A DNA stretch of 42,945 nucleotides from NCBI GenBank assembly GCA_021296095.1, contig JAGWBB010000010.1, positions 1 to 42,945 of the forward strand, written 5' to 3'. Of the stretch, positions 17,596 through 25,835 are shown piece by piece. This stretch comes from Desulfurellaceae bacterium. GTDB lineage: Bacteria > Desulfobacterota > Binatia > Bin18. Numbering within the stretch: the stretch's first letter is position 1; each line of letters begins with the position of its first letter. Below the pieces are notes generated by a model. That model was not told the origin of the DNA, did not search any database, and worked only from the letters and a program-made list of their open reading frames with translations. A program made the position numbers and the translations under genes.

Positions 17596-18783
17596 CTAGC
17601 GTGCCTTGGGCAGCCCCAGCACCCGCTCGCCAATCACTCCGCGCAGAATCTCGTTCGTCCCGGCGGCGATCGTGCCGCCCCGCGCGCTCAGCATCCGATA
17701 CGACCAGCGGGCCTGATCGACCGCAAACGGCGAGCCCTTGGCCAGCACCGCATACGGTCCCAAGAGTTCCATGGCAAAGTCCACGACCCGCATATTCAGC
17801 TCGGTGGAGATGATCTTGGAGAACGAACCCTCGGGTCCCGGCGGCTGGCCGTGGAGCTGGCGGGTCAGCCGCCGCAGCTCGTTGTACTTGACCGCCTCGG
17901 CCTCGATCGAGAACTGGGCCAGCTGTTGGCGCACGGCCTCGTCCTCAATCGCCGGACGCCCGTTCAACTCGACCCGGCGGGCGACCTCGTGCAGCTGGGG
18001 CAGGAGCTTCTCGAAGCGATAAAAGCTGCTGCTCGACACCCGCTCGAACATGAGGGTCGTAATCGCCACCATCCAGCCCTGGTTGAGGTCTCCGACCAGA
18101 TTCTCCTTGGGCACCCGCACGTCCTCAAAAAAGACCTCGTTGAACTCCGCATCGCCGTTGATCTGGACCAGCGGGCGGACCGTCACGCCGGGGCTGTGCA
18201 TATCGACCAGGATATAGCTGATGCCCTTGTGTTTGGGAGCGTCGGGGTCGGTCCGGACCAGCACAAAACACCAGTCCGAGTACTGCGCCCAGCTTGTCCA
18301 CACCTTCTGGCCGTTGACCACGAACTGGTCGCCGTCTTCAACCGCCCGGGTCTGGATCGAGGCCAGATCCGAGCCCGAGCCCGGCTCGGAATAGCCCTGA
18401 CACCAGATGTGCTCGGCCGGCAGAATCTTGGGCAGAAAGCGTTGCTTCTGGGCCTCCGTGCCCCAGTGCATCAGAGTTGGCCCGAGCAGCGAAATCCCGC
18501 TCAGGTTCACCCCTTGCGATACACCCAGACGACTCATCTCCTCGTTAAAGATGGCCTGTTCGAGCAGCGATGCTCCGCGCCCGCCGTACTCCTCGGGCCA
18601 CCACAGGCCGACCCAGCCCCCCTCGTGCAGCTTCTGATGCCAGTCCAGGCCGCGCTGCCAGCGTTCTGCGGGCTCCAGGTCTTCGTCCTTGCCGCCCCGC
18701 AGGTCGTCCGGCACATTGGCCTCCATCCAGGCCCGCACGTCGTCACGAAACTGTTCTTCTGCCGGTGAATAGCTGAAATCCAT
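17596..18783 (-). CDS. Acyl-CoA dehydrogenase
   Basis: This 395-aa flavoprotein begins MDFSYSPAEEQFRDDVRAW. It carries the FAD motif WCQGYSEPGSGSDLASIQTRA (about 122-142), FVVNGQKVWTSWAQ (about 150), LVGDLNQGWMVAI (about 225), and a C-terminal GTNEILRGVIGERVLGLPKAR. The usual IYEGT Glu position is Ala (IAAGT), as in FadE subfamilies that use a Glu elsewhere, so it need not be inactive. I chose ATG 18783, with AAGGAG upstream, and discarded an upstream extension to 19008 with no acyl-CoA dehydrogenase similarity. It is divergent from a second acyl-CoA dehydrogenase; the pair suggests a dedicated acyl-CoA pathway. Confidence 0.94.
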   Translation of the reverse strand: MDFSYSPAEEQFRDDVRAWMEANVPDDLRGGKDEDLEPAERWQRGLDWHQKLHEGGWVGLWWPEEYGGRGASLLEQAIFNEEMSRLGVSQGVNLSGISLLGPTLMHWGTEAQKQRFLPKILPAEHIWCQGYSEPGSGSDLASIQTRAVEDGDQFVVNGQKVWTSWAQYSDWCFVLVRTDPDAPKHKGISYILVDMHSPGVTVRPLVQINGDAEFNEVFFEDVRVPKENLVGDLNQGWMVAITTLMFERVSSSSFYRFEKLLPQLHEVARRVELNGRPAIEDEAVRQQLAQFSIEAEAVKYNELRRLTRQLHGQPPGPEGSFSKIISTELNMRVVDFAMELLGPYAVLAKGSPFAVDQARWSYRMLSARGGTIAAGTNEILRGVIGERVLGLPKAR

Positions 18784-18853
18784 GTCTGGCTCCTTGGCTC
18801 CTTCAGGCCGGACCGAAGTGGCGCAGGGCGACCGCCCCATTGAGACGAACGCA

Positions 18854-18882
18854 TTGCCCAGCCTGATCGCCTGCCTTATAGC
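18854..18882 (+). promoter_or_regulatory. Predicted promoter for plus-strand acyl-CoA dehydrogenase
   Basis: TTGCCC (18854-18859) and TATAGC (18877-18882) are 17 bp apart in the 214-bp divergent region between the two acyl-CoA dehydrogenase genes. On the opposite strand TATAAG overlaps the same spot and could serve the minus-strand gene. Called by eye. Confidence 0.45.
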
Positions 18883-18997
18883 CCACTCCGACCAAAAAAG
18901 CGAAGCGTACCGTGGGCCCGCATAGCGCCACGCATATCTTGCAGCCCCTGCCCGTGGCCAGTACCATGCCCCCACCTGCCCCGCTGAGAGGAGAGCC

Positions 18998-20152
18998 ATG
19001 GAATTCACCTTTAGTGAAGAGCAGCGCCTGCTTCAAGACAGCCTGCGCCAGTACGCCAAGGAAAAACTGCTGCCCAAATACGCCCACTGGGATGCGGGTC
19101 ACACGATCAGCCGTGACGAGCTGCGGGAGGCGGCCGCACTGGGCATCTTCGGGCTGCGAGTGCCGGAAAAGTTTGGCGGCCAAGAGGTCGATTACGTCAC
19201 CTGCGGCCTGATGACCGAGGAGCTGTCACGGGGCGACTTCAACTACAGTCTGTATATCCAGCTGGGCCTGATCGCCTCAGAACTGCTGGCCGACTACGCC
19301 CACCCCGAGGTCCAGGCCGAGTGGCTGACCCGACACGCCCGGGGCGACGCGGTTATCGCCTTTGGCCTGACCGAGCCCAGCGCCGGCTCAGACGCGGCCC
19401 GCATCACCACCCGGGCCCAAAAGATGGGCGACGACTACGTCATCAGCGGCGAAAAAGCCTCCATCACCTTTGCCGGCTATGCCGACGCCTGCATTGTTTT
19501 TGCCCGCACCGGTGAGCAGGGCGCCCACGGCCTGTCGGCCTTTCTGGTCCCGCTCGACAGCCCGGGCGTCAGCCGCCAGGTGTATAAGAGTCCGGGCGAA
19601 CGGCTGACCCAGCGCGGCTCGCTGTTTTTTGACGGGGTGCGGGTGCCGGCCCGCAATCGGGTCGGCGATGAGAGCCGGGGTTTTCAGCAGGCCATGGTCG
19701 CCTTTGATTTCAACCGGGCGATTATCGGGCTGGCCTGCGTTGGCGCCGCCCAGCAGTCGCTGGACGAGACTATCGAGTACACCAAGGGCCGGATCGTCTT
19801 CGGCAAGCCGCTGGCCACCTTTGAAGGCGTGGCGTTCCAGATTGCCGAGCATCTGAGCCTGCTCGAAGCGGCGCGTCTGGTGTCCTACAAGTGCCTGTGG
19901 CTCAAGGACCAGGGCCGCAAACATACCAAAGAAGCGGCCATGGCCAAATGGATGGGGCCCAAGTTCTCGGCCGAGGCGATTCACGCCTGCATCATTCTGC
20001 ACGGCCATTACGGCTACAGCATGGACGCGCCGCTGGAACAGCGCTGGCGGGATGTGCTGGGTCTGGAGATCGGCGACGGCACGCCGGAGATCATGAAGGG
20101 CATTGTCGCCCGCGAGGCGTTCGGACGGGAGTATACCGCCTATCGGTCCTAG
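18998..20152 (+). CDS. Acyl-CoA dehydrogenase with Asp at the usual catalytic Glu position
   Basis: This 384-aa flavoenzyme has FGLTEPSAGSDAARITTRA (about 123-141), YVISGEKASITFAGYADAC (about 147), a central acyl-binding region with IGLACVGAAQQSLDETIEYTKGR (about 243-265), and LHGHYGYSMDAPLEQRWRD (about 336-354). The loop that usually reads IYEGTSEI reads IGDGTPEI, so residue 360 is Asp instead of the catalytic Glu of medium- and short-chain enzymes. It oxidises an acyl-CoA to the 2-enoyl-CoA or a related unsaturated product. The ATG at 18998 has GAGGAG upstream. It is convergent with the hydrolase gene. Confidence 0.93.
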   Translation: MEFTFSEEQRLLQDSLRQYAKEKLLPKYAHWDAGHTISRDELREAAALGIFGLRVPEKFGGQEVDYVTCGLMTEELSRGDFNYSLYIQLGLIASELLADYAHPEVQAEWLTRHARGDAVIAFGLTEPSAGSDAARITTRAQKMGDDYVISGEKASITFAGYADACIVFARTGEQGAHGLSAFLVPLDSPGVSRQVYKSPGERLTQRGSLFFDGVRVPARNRVGDESRGFQQAMVAFDFNRAIIGLACVGAAQQSLDETIEYTKGRIVFGKPLATFEGVAFQIAEHLSLLEAARLVSYKCLWLKDQGRKHTKEAAMAKWMGPKFSAEAIHACIILHGHYGYSMDAPLEQRWRDVLGLEIGDGTPEIMKGIVAREAFGREYTAYRS

Positions 20153-20157
20153 GGGCT

Positions 20158-20188
20158 CCGACCGGGACGGACGAACCGCCCCGGTCGG
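20158..20188. terminator. GC-rich hairpin between convergent genes
   Basis: CCGACCGGG (20158-20166) and CCCGGTCGG (20180-20188) form a perfect 9-bp stem with a 13-nt loop. It lies 6 nt after the acyl-CoA dehydrogenase stop and 15 nt before the hydrolase stop on the other strand. There is no T-run, so if it terminates transcription it is not a canonical intrinsic terminator. Confidence 0.4.
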
Positions 20189-20202
20189 CTGTCACCGCAG
20201 GG

Positions 20203-20997
20203 CTAGGCCAAAAAGCGCCGAACCCGCTCGACAAAGGCCTCGGTCTGTTCGATCTCGGGCCGGTGGCCACAGTTGTCGAAGACGACCAGCTCGGAGCCCG
20301 GAATCGCCTTGTTATAGGCTTGACCCGCGCTCAGCGGGACAACGTCGTCGTTCCTGCCCCAGATGATGAGGGTCGGCAGGTCTTTTGCCCCGGCCAGCAG
20401 GGGCCCCAGGCTGGGGTAGAACATATACGGCTCCCAGGCGATACGGGCGGTCTCGGCCCGCGCGTCTTCCCAGGCTTCGTACTGCTCGGGGGTTTGCTCG
20501 CCGCCGTACAGTTTGGCGAATTCCGGGGTGTTTTCCATGTCAGCAACGCTGGCATCGAGATAGGCCCGGGCGGTCACCACAAACATGTCCTTGATCTCGC
20601 CCTCGGGCGGTCGAATGCCGGTTGCGCCGACCAGCACCAGACGCCGGAATTGGGCAGCGTTGGCGGCCGCCATTTCCGCCGCAACCCAGCCGCCCAGCGA
20701 AAACCCGATGACGTTGGCCGGAGCCAGCCCCCTGTCCTGGATCGCCTGGGCGTAAAAACCGGCCAGGTCGCGTACATTGTTGACCCACTCGACCCGGGGC
20801 GATTTTCCGAAACCCGGGTGGTGGGGGATCATGAGCGTATGCGTCCGGGCCAACTCTTCATGCCAACTGGTAATGCCCGGGTGTCCCAGTTCCTCGTGCA
20901 ACACGAGCAATGCGGGGCCGGAGCCCCCTGTCGTCACTACCAACTCGGTACCAGCAACCTGGACCGTTTCGTCTTGCCATCCTTGTGTTTCTGCCAA
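20203..20997 (-). CDS. Alpha/beta-fold hydrolase
   Basis: This 264-aa hydrolase has a cap domain. The nucleophile elbow is GFSLGG (about 94-99), the acid region is WGRNDDVVPLSAG (about 215), and the catalytic His is in DNCGHRPEIEQ (about 240-250). The oxyanion region HEELGHPGITSW replaces the common HGxP with HEEL. The start is TTG at 20997: AGGAGG lies 7 nt upstream and no ATG is better placed. It lies 24 nt downstream of pyrE. Members include C-C bond hydrolases, esterases and dehalogenases; no substrate can be assigned. Confidence 0.88.
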   Translation of the reverse strand: MAETQGWQDETVQVAGTELVVTTGGSGPALLVLHEELGHPGITSWHEELARTHTLMIPHHPGFGKSPRVEWVNNVRDLAGFYAQAIQDRGLAPANVIGFSLGGWVAAEMAAANAAQFRRLVLVGATGIRPPEGEIKDMFVVTARAYLDASVADMENTPEFAKLYGGEQTPEQYEAWEDARAETARIAWEPYMFYPSLGPLLAGAKDLPTLIIWGRNDDVVPLSAGQAYNKAIPGSELVVFDNCGHRPEIEQTEAFVERVRRFLA

Positions 20998-21021
20998 TGG
21001 ATGTCCTCCTTTCCAGTCTGT

Positions 21022-21621
21022 TTAATGGGCTGGGGGTGAGGCAGGCTGAGACTCGCGCCGGCAGGCTTCGATCTCGGTGCGGGTGAAGACAGTCAGGACG
21101 GGCAATGCCTCGCCGAGCGCCGCCCGGATGTTGTTCAGCCCGTCGTTCTCTTCACGGTCAACCAGGACCAGGGCGCCCCGGACATCTAAACCGCCCTCCC
21201 GACAGGCCTCAATTGCCTTGATGGTCGAGCCGCCGGTCGTCGCCACGTCGTCGAGCACAAAGACCCGGTCGCCGGGCCGGGCGCAGCCCTCGATCCAGCG
21301 CCGCGCCCCGTGGGCTTTGGGTTCTTTGCGGACGCTGAAGGCCTGGATCGGATCGGCCTGCCCGGCGCTGTAGTAGGCCAGGGCCAGGGCCAGGGGATCG
21401 GCGCCCTGGGTCAGTCCGCCACAGGCCACCGCGCGGCCCTTGAGCATGTCGTACAGCAGCTGGCCGACGAGCGGCAGGCTGTGAGCCTGAAAGGTCGTCA
21501 GTTTGCACTCCAGATAATAGTCGCTCAGCCGGCCCGAGGCCAGCCGAAACTGCTTGACCGGGTCCCAGCGGTAGGACTGCTCGACCAGGGCGGCCAATAA
21601 CTGCTGTCGTGCGTCTGGCAT
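21022..21621 (-). CDS. pyrE: Orotate phosphoribosyltransferase
   Basis: This 199-aa enzyme converts orotate and PRPP to OMP in pyrimidine synthesis. The PRPP-binding loop reads VFVLDDVATTGGSTIKAIEA (about 120-139), and SVRKEPKAHGARRWIEG (about 98-114) is the catalytic loop with its Lys and His. FRLASGRLSDYYLECK near the N-terminus is the orotate-binding segment (usually SG..S.yY.d.k). I start at ATG 21621, behind GAGGAG, instead of 21660. A TTGATG / TACAGC promoter lies just upstream. Confidence 0.93.
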   Translation of the reverse strand: MPDARQQLLAALVEQSYRWDPVKQFRLASGRLSDYYLECKLTTFQAHSLPLVGQLLYDMLKGRAVACGGLTQGADPLALALAYYSAGQADPIQAFSVRKEPKAHGARRWIEGCARPGDRVFVLDDVATTGGSTIKAIEACREGGLDVRGALVLVDREENDGLNNIRAALGEALPVLTVFTRTEIEACRRESQPASPPAH

Positions 21622-21676
21622 GGATGTCGTGCTCCTCACGAGCAAGATCCATTGCCACAAACCTTGCCCCTAGGCT

Positions 21677-21705
21677 GCTGTAGCGTAAACCGCGCTTCCC
21701 ATCAA
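21677..21705 (-). promoter_or_regulatory. Predicted pyrE promoter
   Basis: On the minus strand, TTGATG (21705-21700) and TACAGC (21682-21677) are 17 bp apart, about 50 nt upstream of the pyrE start. It shares the 177-bp gap with the start of the plus-strand GT9 gene, where a weaker TCGACA / TAGGAT pair (21732-21761, 18-bp spacer) can be seen. Confidence 0.45.
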
Positions 21706-21798
21706 TAGGGCGACGGATTTTCCGGCCCGGCTCGACAGGCCAATCCGTCAGCGGATAGGATACCCACCGGTCAGCTGAAATCGGCGGGGCCGGACGCC

Positions 21799-22899
21799 AT
21801 GCACCCTTCCCCCAGTCGTTTGGATTTTTCACCCCGAGACGCTGCCGAGCAGTCCCCCATGCGAACCTCTCCGCCGCCCCTGAGCGTTCCGAGCCCCCGG
21901 CGCATTCTGATCGTTCTGCTCGGGGCAATCGGCGATGTCACCAGAGCCCTGCCGCTGCTGATGCGGGTTCGACACGCCTATCCCGACAGCCATATTGCCT
22001 GGGCGGTCGAGCCGGCCGCAGCGCCGCTGCTGGAGTATCATCCGGCCCTGAACGATGTCCTGATCTACCACCGGGCGCGCGGCCTGCGGGCTTTCATTCC
22101 TTTTCTACGCGCGGTTCGAGGCCAGGGTTTTGATCTGGTGCTCGACCTGCAACGCCACGCCAAAAGCGGTCTGGTCAGCTGGTGGTCGGCCGCACCGGTG
22201 CGGCTGGGTTTCCACCGCGTGAACACCAAGGAGGGCAACTGGCTGTTCAATACCCATGCCATCGAACCGGTGGCCGATTTTTCGCTCAAGCTGGGCCAGT
22301 ATCTCAAGTTTGCCGAGCGTCTAGGACTGGAGGAACCCCCGGCGGTGGAGTTCGGGCTCCGCCTGCGTCCCGAAGAGGAGCGACGGGTCGAGCGGCTGCT
22401 GGGCGATACGTCGCAGCCGTTTGCCGCCTTTTTCCTGGGTTCGCGCTGGCCGAGCCGCTTCTGGTTCCCCGAATCGACCGCCCAGGTGGCACGGGCGCTG
22501 CGCGCCAAGCACGGCCTGGGGGTGGTTCTGCTCGGGGGCCCGGACGAGGTGGCGTTTGCCCAGACGGTCAGGCGGGCGGGCGGCCCGGGGGTCACCGACC
22601 TGAGCGGCCAGACCAGCCTGCGCGACCTGATCGGCATCTTCACGCGCTGTCGCCTCGCCTTCGGACCCGACTCGGGACCGATGCATATCGCGGCCGCCAG
22701 CGGCGCGCCGGTGGTCTCGCTGTGGGGGGCAACCAGCCCGGTCCGCTCGGCGCCCTGGGGTTCGCAGCAGTGGGTGATCACCGGACCTGCGGCGTGCAGC
22801 CCGTGTTATACGCGGCAGTGCCGCATCGGCCGCCGCTGCATGCAGCGCATCCGGCCGTCCCAGGTCCTCGAGGTTATTGAGCGGGCCCTCGGCAGCTGA
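21799..22899 (+). CDS. Glycosyltransferase family 9 (LPS heptosyltransferase-like)
   Basis: This 366-aa GT-B enzyme of the ADP-heptose:LPS heptosyltransferase family has ILIVLLGAIGDVTRALPLL (about 36-54), the acceptor/catalytic Asp region, FDLVLDLQRHAKSGLVSWW (about 112-130), GLGVVLLGGPDEVAFA, and the donor site GPDSGPMHIAAASGAPVVSLWGATSP (about 292-317). It should add heptose to lipid A or inner core at the cytoplasmic face. The C-terminus is Cys-rich (CSPCYTRQCRIGRRC). The start is uncertain: ATG 21799 or ATG 21859, since neither has a strong Shine-Dalgarno and the first 30 residues are unlike the family. It begins a plus-strand LPS run. Confidence 0.9.
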   Translation: MHPSPSRLDFSPRDAAEQSPMRTSPPPLSVPSPRRILIVLLGAIGDVTRALPLLMRVRHAYPDSHIAWAVEPAAAPLLEYHPALNDVLIYHRARGLRAFIPFLRAVRGQGFDLVLDLQRHAKSGLVSWWSAAPVRLGFHRVNTKEGNWLFNTHAIEPVADFSLKLGQYLKFAERLGLEEPPAVEFGLRLRPEEERRVERLLGDTSQPFAAFFLGSRWPSRFWFPESTAQVARALRAKHGLGVVLLGGPDEVAFAQTVRRAGGPGVTDLSGQTSLRDLIGIFTRCRLAFGPDSGPMHIAAASGAPVVSLWGATSPVRSAPWGSQQWVITGPAACSPCYTRQCRIGRRCMQRIRPSQVLEVIERALGS

Positions 22900-22915
22900 T
22901 AGCTGATAGCCCTAC

Positions 22916-24160
22916 ATGATGTCACCGCCGAATATTCTCGTCCTGCTGATCGACTGCTTGCGGGCCGATGCCCTCTTCGGCCAGGGACGTGGTTGCCAGA
23001 CCCCAACCCTGGATCGGCTGGTCCGCTCGGGAGTCAGCTGTACCCAGGCTGTCTCGTCGGCCTCTTCGACCACACCGTGTGTGGCCAGTCTGCTGACCGG
23101 CACCTATTCCTTTGTCCACGGCATACGCTCCATCTTCGGGCTCAAGCTGAGCCCCCAGGTGCCCTCCCTGGTCGAGGTCTTCAAGGCCCACGGCTATCAC
23201 ACCTATGCCGAGGTCAGCGGGCCGCTGTTCCCCGAAACCCGGCTTGACCGGGGTTTCGACACCTACGACTTCCGCGACGGCCCGGCCTATCTGTCGACCG
23301 ACTGGGGAACGGACTTGCGCCACCGCCTGCAAACCGCCTACCACCAGCCGTGGTTCGGGTTTCTGCACCTGTGGGAACTCCACCACCACCGGCATATTCT
23401 GCCCCGGTTCCGCAGCCGGGCCTACGGGCGCAACCGCTATGAGCGGGCGCTGTCGTGTCTGGATGACCAGTTGGCTTCGGTGATCGATCTCCTGCCGCCC
23501 AATACGATTGTCGTCGTCCACGGCGACCACGGCGAGAAGCTGGTCAAGACCGATCTCGGCTACCGGACCTATCGCCTGCTGCGCGACGTCTTCGGCCCGT
23601 CCATCGCCAAGCGCGAGGGACACGAGATGGACGTGTACGAAGACCTGATTCGGGTACCGCTGGTGTTCTCCTTCCTCGGTCCCGCGGCCCACCCCCAGCT
23701 CCCCGCCGGGCAGACCGTCACGCAGCCGGTGCGCCAAATTGATGTGCTGCCGACCCTGCTCGAGCTGGCCGGACTGACGCCGCCGGACGACATCCACGGT
23801 CGCAGCCTGGTTCCGGCCCTGGCCACAGACACGCCGCTCGGGCTCGAAGCCTACCTCGAAGCCTTCCTGCGCATCCACTCCGATCCGCGCGACCGCCGGG
23901 TCGGCTGGCGGACGGCGGAGTGGAAATATATCTATGCGCCGGAAAATCCCGAGCTGCCCGAAGAACTCTATCAGTTGACGGCCGATCCGGGCGAACGACA
24001 CAACCTGATCGAGACCCAGCCCGAGGTTGGGCTCAGACTCCGCCAACAGATCGAACGCCTGCAAAACGGCCCGCTGGCCGCCAATCCGGGCCAGCAAATG
24101 AGCGCCGACGAACGGCGTGCGCTGGAGAAGCGCATGGCCGATCTGGGCTATCTGTCATAG
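22916..24160 (+). CDS. Sulfatase/alkaline-phosphatase-superfamily enzyme with Thr at nucleophile position
   Basis: The 414-aa protein has the sulfatase-family fold: NILVLLIDCLRADAL (6-20, metal Asp), TPTLDRLVRSGVSC (29-42), SASSTTPCVASLLTGTYSF (48-66) and VVVHGDHGEKL (about 200). Sulfatases need C/S-x-P-x-R for formylglycine; here the aligned residues are T52-T53-P54-C55-V56. Thr is the nucleophile of phosphoethanolamine and phosphoglycerol transferases in this superfamily. It is soluble-looking, with no signal peptide or obvious membrane span. It lies 16 nt after GT9 and before the LPS kinase-GT fusion, so it may act on a saccharide or phosphoester of the envelope (inference). Confidence 0.87.
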   Translation: MMSPPNILVLLIDCLRADALFGQGRGCQTPTLDRLVRSGVSCTQAVSSASSTTPCVASLLTGTYSFVHGIRSIFGLKLSPQVPSLVEVFKAHGYHTYAEVSGPLFPETRLDRGFDTYDFRDGPAYLSTDWGTDLRHRLQTAYHQPWFGFLHLWELHHHRHILPRFRSRAYGRNRYERALSCLDDQLASVIDLLPPNTIVVVHGDHGEKLVKTDLGYRTYRLLRDVFGPSIAKREGHEMDVYEDLIRVPLVFSFLGPAAHPQLPAGQTVTQPVRQIDVLPTLLELAGLTPPDDIHGRSLVPALATDTPLGLEAYLEAFLRIHSDPRDRRVGWRTAEWKYIYAPENPELPEELYQLTADPGERHNLIETQPEVGLRLRQQIERLQNGPLAANPGQQMSADERRALEKRMADLGYLS

Positions 24161-24191
24161 GCTCGGCATGTGTCGCCCGGAGTAGCGTAGC

Positions 24192-25835
24192 GTGGCAGTC
24201 CCTCCCCTCTCCCCCGTCTTTTGTGTTGCGGACAGGCCGGACCTGAGCCAGCGCCTGCCAATCGCCCCGCAGGACTGGGGTTCGAGCCATCTGCTGAAAC
24301 AGGACAAAGACACGACCGTCAGCCTGGTGTCCCTGCCCCTCGGCGCGGTGGTCACCAAGCATCACCGCTTACAGCGCTGGGGCCGGATCGGCGAGGCGCT
24401 CCTGCACGGCTCGCCAGCCCAGCGATCCTGGCAGGGCGCAAAGCTGCTCCAGGAGCACGGATTCTGTGTGCCACGCCCCCTGGCCGTGCTGGAGCGACGC
24501 CAGGCCGGGCTCGTCCGGGAGAGCGTGTATGTCAGCCAGGGGCTGGTCAGCCAAGTCGGCCTGGACCGCTACTGGCGGGAACACCACGCCGGCTGGTCGG
24601 TCGCCCACCAGCGGCGCTTCCTGGCCGCCCTGGCCGACTTCCTGCGCCGCTTTCACGCCGCAGGCCTGTACGTCGGAGACATGAAAGACGCCAACCTGTT
24701 TGTCGAGACGGTCCAGGGTGCGGACCGAGACGGAGACTGGCGTTTTTATCTGGTCGATCTCGACCGGGTGCGCCACTTTCCGCGCCTCAGCCTCCAGCGC
24801 CGGCTCAAGAACTTAGTCCAACTGGAGCGGACGCTCGGTCGTCGGCTTCGCCTGAGCCAGCGCGTCTTCTTCTTCTACCGCTACTTGGGCACCCCCCTCC
24901 CCCCCTCTCAGGCTCGTCGGGATCTGTTGCGCCGACTCGTCAGGCTGCGGGACAAGAAAGATAGAGAGTACACCCGTCGCCGGGCGCGCCGGCGCTCGGA
25001 CGCGGACCGGCCGTCCGACGCGGCGCTGGAGGCCGACCTCCAGCGGGCACCGATCTCGTGCTGTATTGTGTGTTTTAACGAAGCCGCCCACATCCGCCGC
25101 TGTCTGGAAAGCGTCAAGTGGTGCGATGAGATTGTTGTTGTCGATTCCTTCTCCACCGACCAGACCGTACAGATCTGCCGGGAGTACACGCCCCACGTCA
25201 TCCGGCGCGCGTGGCCCGGCTTTGTCGAGCAGAAGCGCTTTGCGCTGGGCCAGACCAGCCACGAGTGGGTGTTGAATATCGACGCCGACGAAGAGGTCTC
25301 ACCGGCCCTGCAACAAGAGATTGTGACGATCCTGGAGCGCGACGATCCTGCGGTTGACGGCTTTTACATCCCCCGTCTGGTGTATTACCTGGGCCGCTGG
25401 TGGTGGCACGGCTGGTATCCCAGCTATCGGCTGCGCCTGTTCCGCAAGACCAAGGTAAGCTGGGGAGGGGTGAACCCGCACGAAAAAGTCCTGCTGCGCG
25501 GTCAGGCCGACCGTGTAGCGGGCAATATCTACCACTACACCTACGACGATATCACCGATCACCTGCGGACGGTGAACGACCTGACCGACATCGCCGCCCA
25601 GGAGTTGGCCCAGCGTGGCGTCCGGGTTCATGTGTGGGATATCCTGTTCCGCCCGCTGTGGCGCTTTGTGCGTTTTTATGTGCTGAGCGGCTGTATGCGG
25701 GACGGCCGGGCAGGGTTCTTTGTGTCGGTCACCGCCGCTTTGTACACCTTTCTCAAATACGCCAAGCTGTGGGAACACACGCTGGGCAAGCCACCCCATG
25801 CACAGACGCGACCGACGGGCCGTTCTGCATATTGA
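24192..25835 (+). CDS. Fusion of LPS-core kinase (WaaP/Kdo-kinase-like) and GT2 glycosyltransferase
   Basis: This 547-aa two-domain protein combines two functions. Residues 35-250 resemble LPS core kinases: AGLYVGDMKDANLFV (157-171) supplies the catalytic Asp163 and Asn168, and FYLVDLDRVRHF (186-197) the metal Asp. A basic linker (about 245-285, REYTRRRARRRSD) leads to a GT2 domain of the WaaE/KdtX type (about 287-530) with SCCIVCFNEAAHIRRCLES, VVVDSFSTDQTV, NIDADEEVS, WWHGWYPSYRLRLFRK and GGVNPHEKV. It should phosphorylate and glycosylate the inner core. The start is GTG at 24192. The gene overlaps the next one by 38 nt. The two domains are normally separate genes. Confidence 0.88.
   Translation: MAVPPLSPVFCVADRPDLSQRLPIAPQDWGSSHLLKQDKDTTVSLVSLPLGAVVTKHHRLQRWGRIGEALLHGSPAQRSWQGAKLLQEHGFCVPRPLAVLERRQAGLVRESVYVSQGLVSQVGLDRYWREHHAGWSVAHQRRFLAALADFLRRFHAAGLYVGDMKDANLFVETVQGADRDGDWRFYLVDLDRVRHFPRLSLQRRLKNLVQLERTLGRRLRLSQRVFFFYRYLGTPLPPSQARRDLLRRLVRLRDKKDREYTRRRARRRSDADRPSDAALEADLQRAPISCCIVCFNEAAHIRRCLESVKWCDEIVVVDSFSTDQTVQICREYTPHVIRRAWPGFVEQKRFALGQTSHEWVLNIDADEEVSPALQQEIVTILERDDPAVDGFYIPRLVYYLGRWWWHGWYPSYRLRLFRKTKVSWGGVNPHEKVLLRGQADRVAGNIYHYTYDDITDHLRTVNDLTDIAAQELAQRGVRVHVWDILFRPLWRFVRFYVLSGCMRDGRAGFFVSVTAALYTFLKYAKLWEHTLGKPPHAQTRPTGRSAY

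Noticed and set aside
18784-19008. 75-residue N-terminal extension of the minus-strand acyl-CoA dehydrogenase
   Set aside because: It has no similarity, crosses the divergent promoter region, and a strong ribosome-binding site precedes the internal ATG at 18783.
22922-24097. Minus-strand frame opposite the sulfatase-fold gene
   Set aside because: It is a shadow; the plus-strand product has metal-binding motifs in order and a normal length.
25720-25797. Upstream extension of the GT4 gene
   Set aside because: The added residues come from the kinase-GT gene read in another frame and are unlike GT4 N-termini; ATG 25798 begins just before the family motif.
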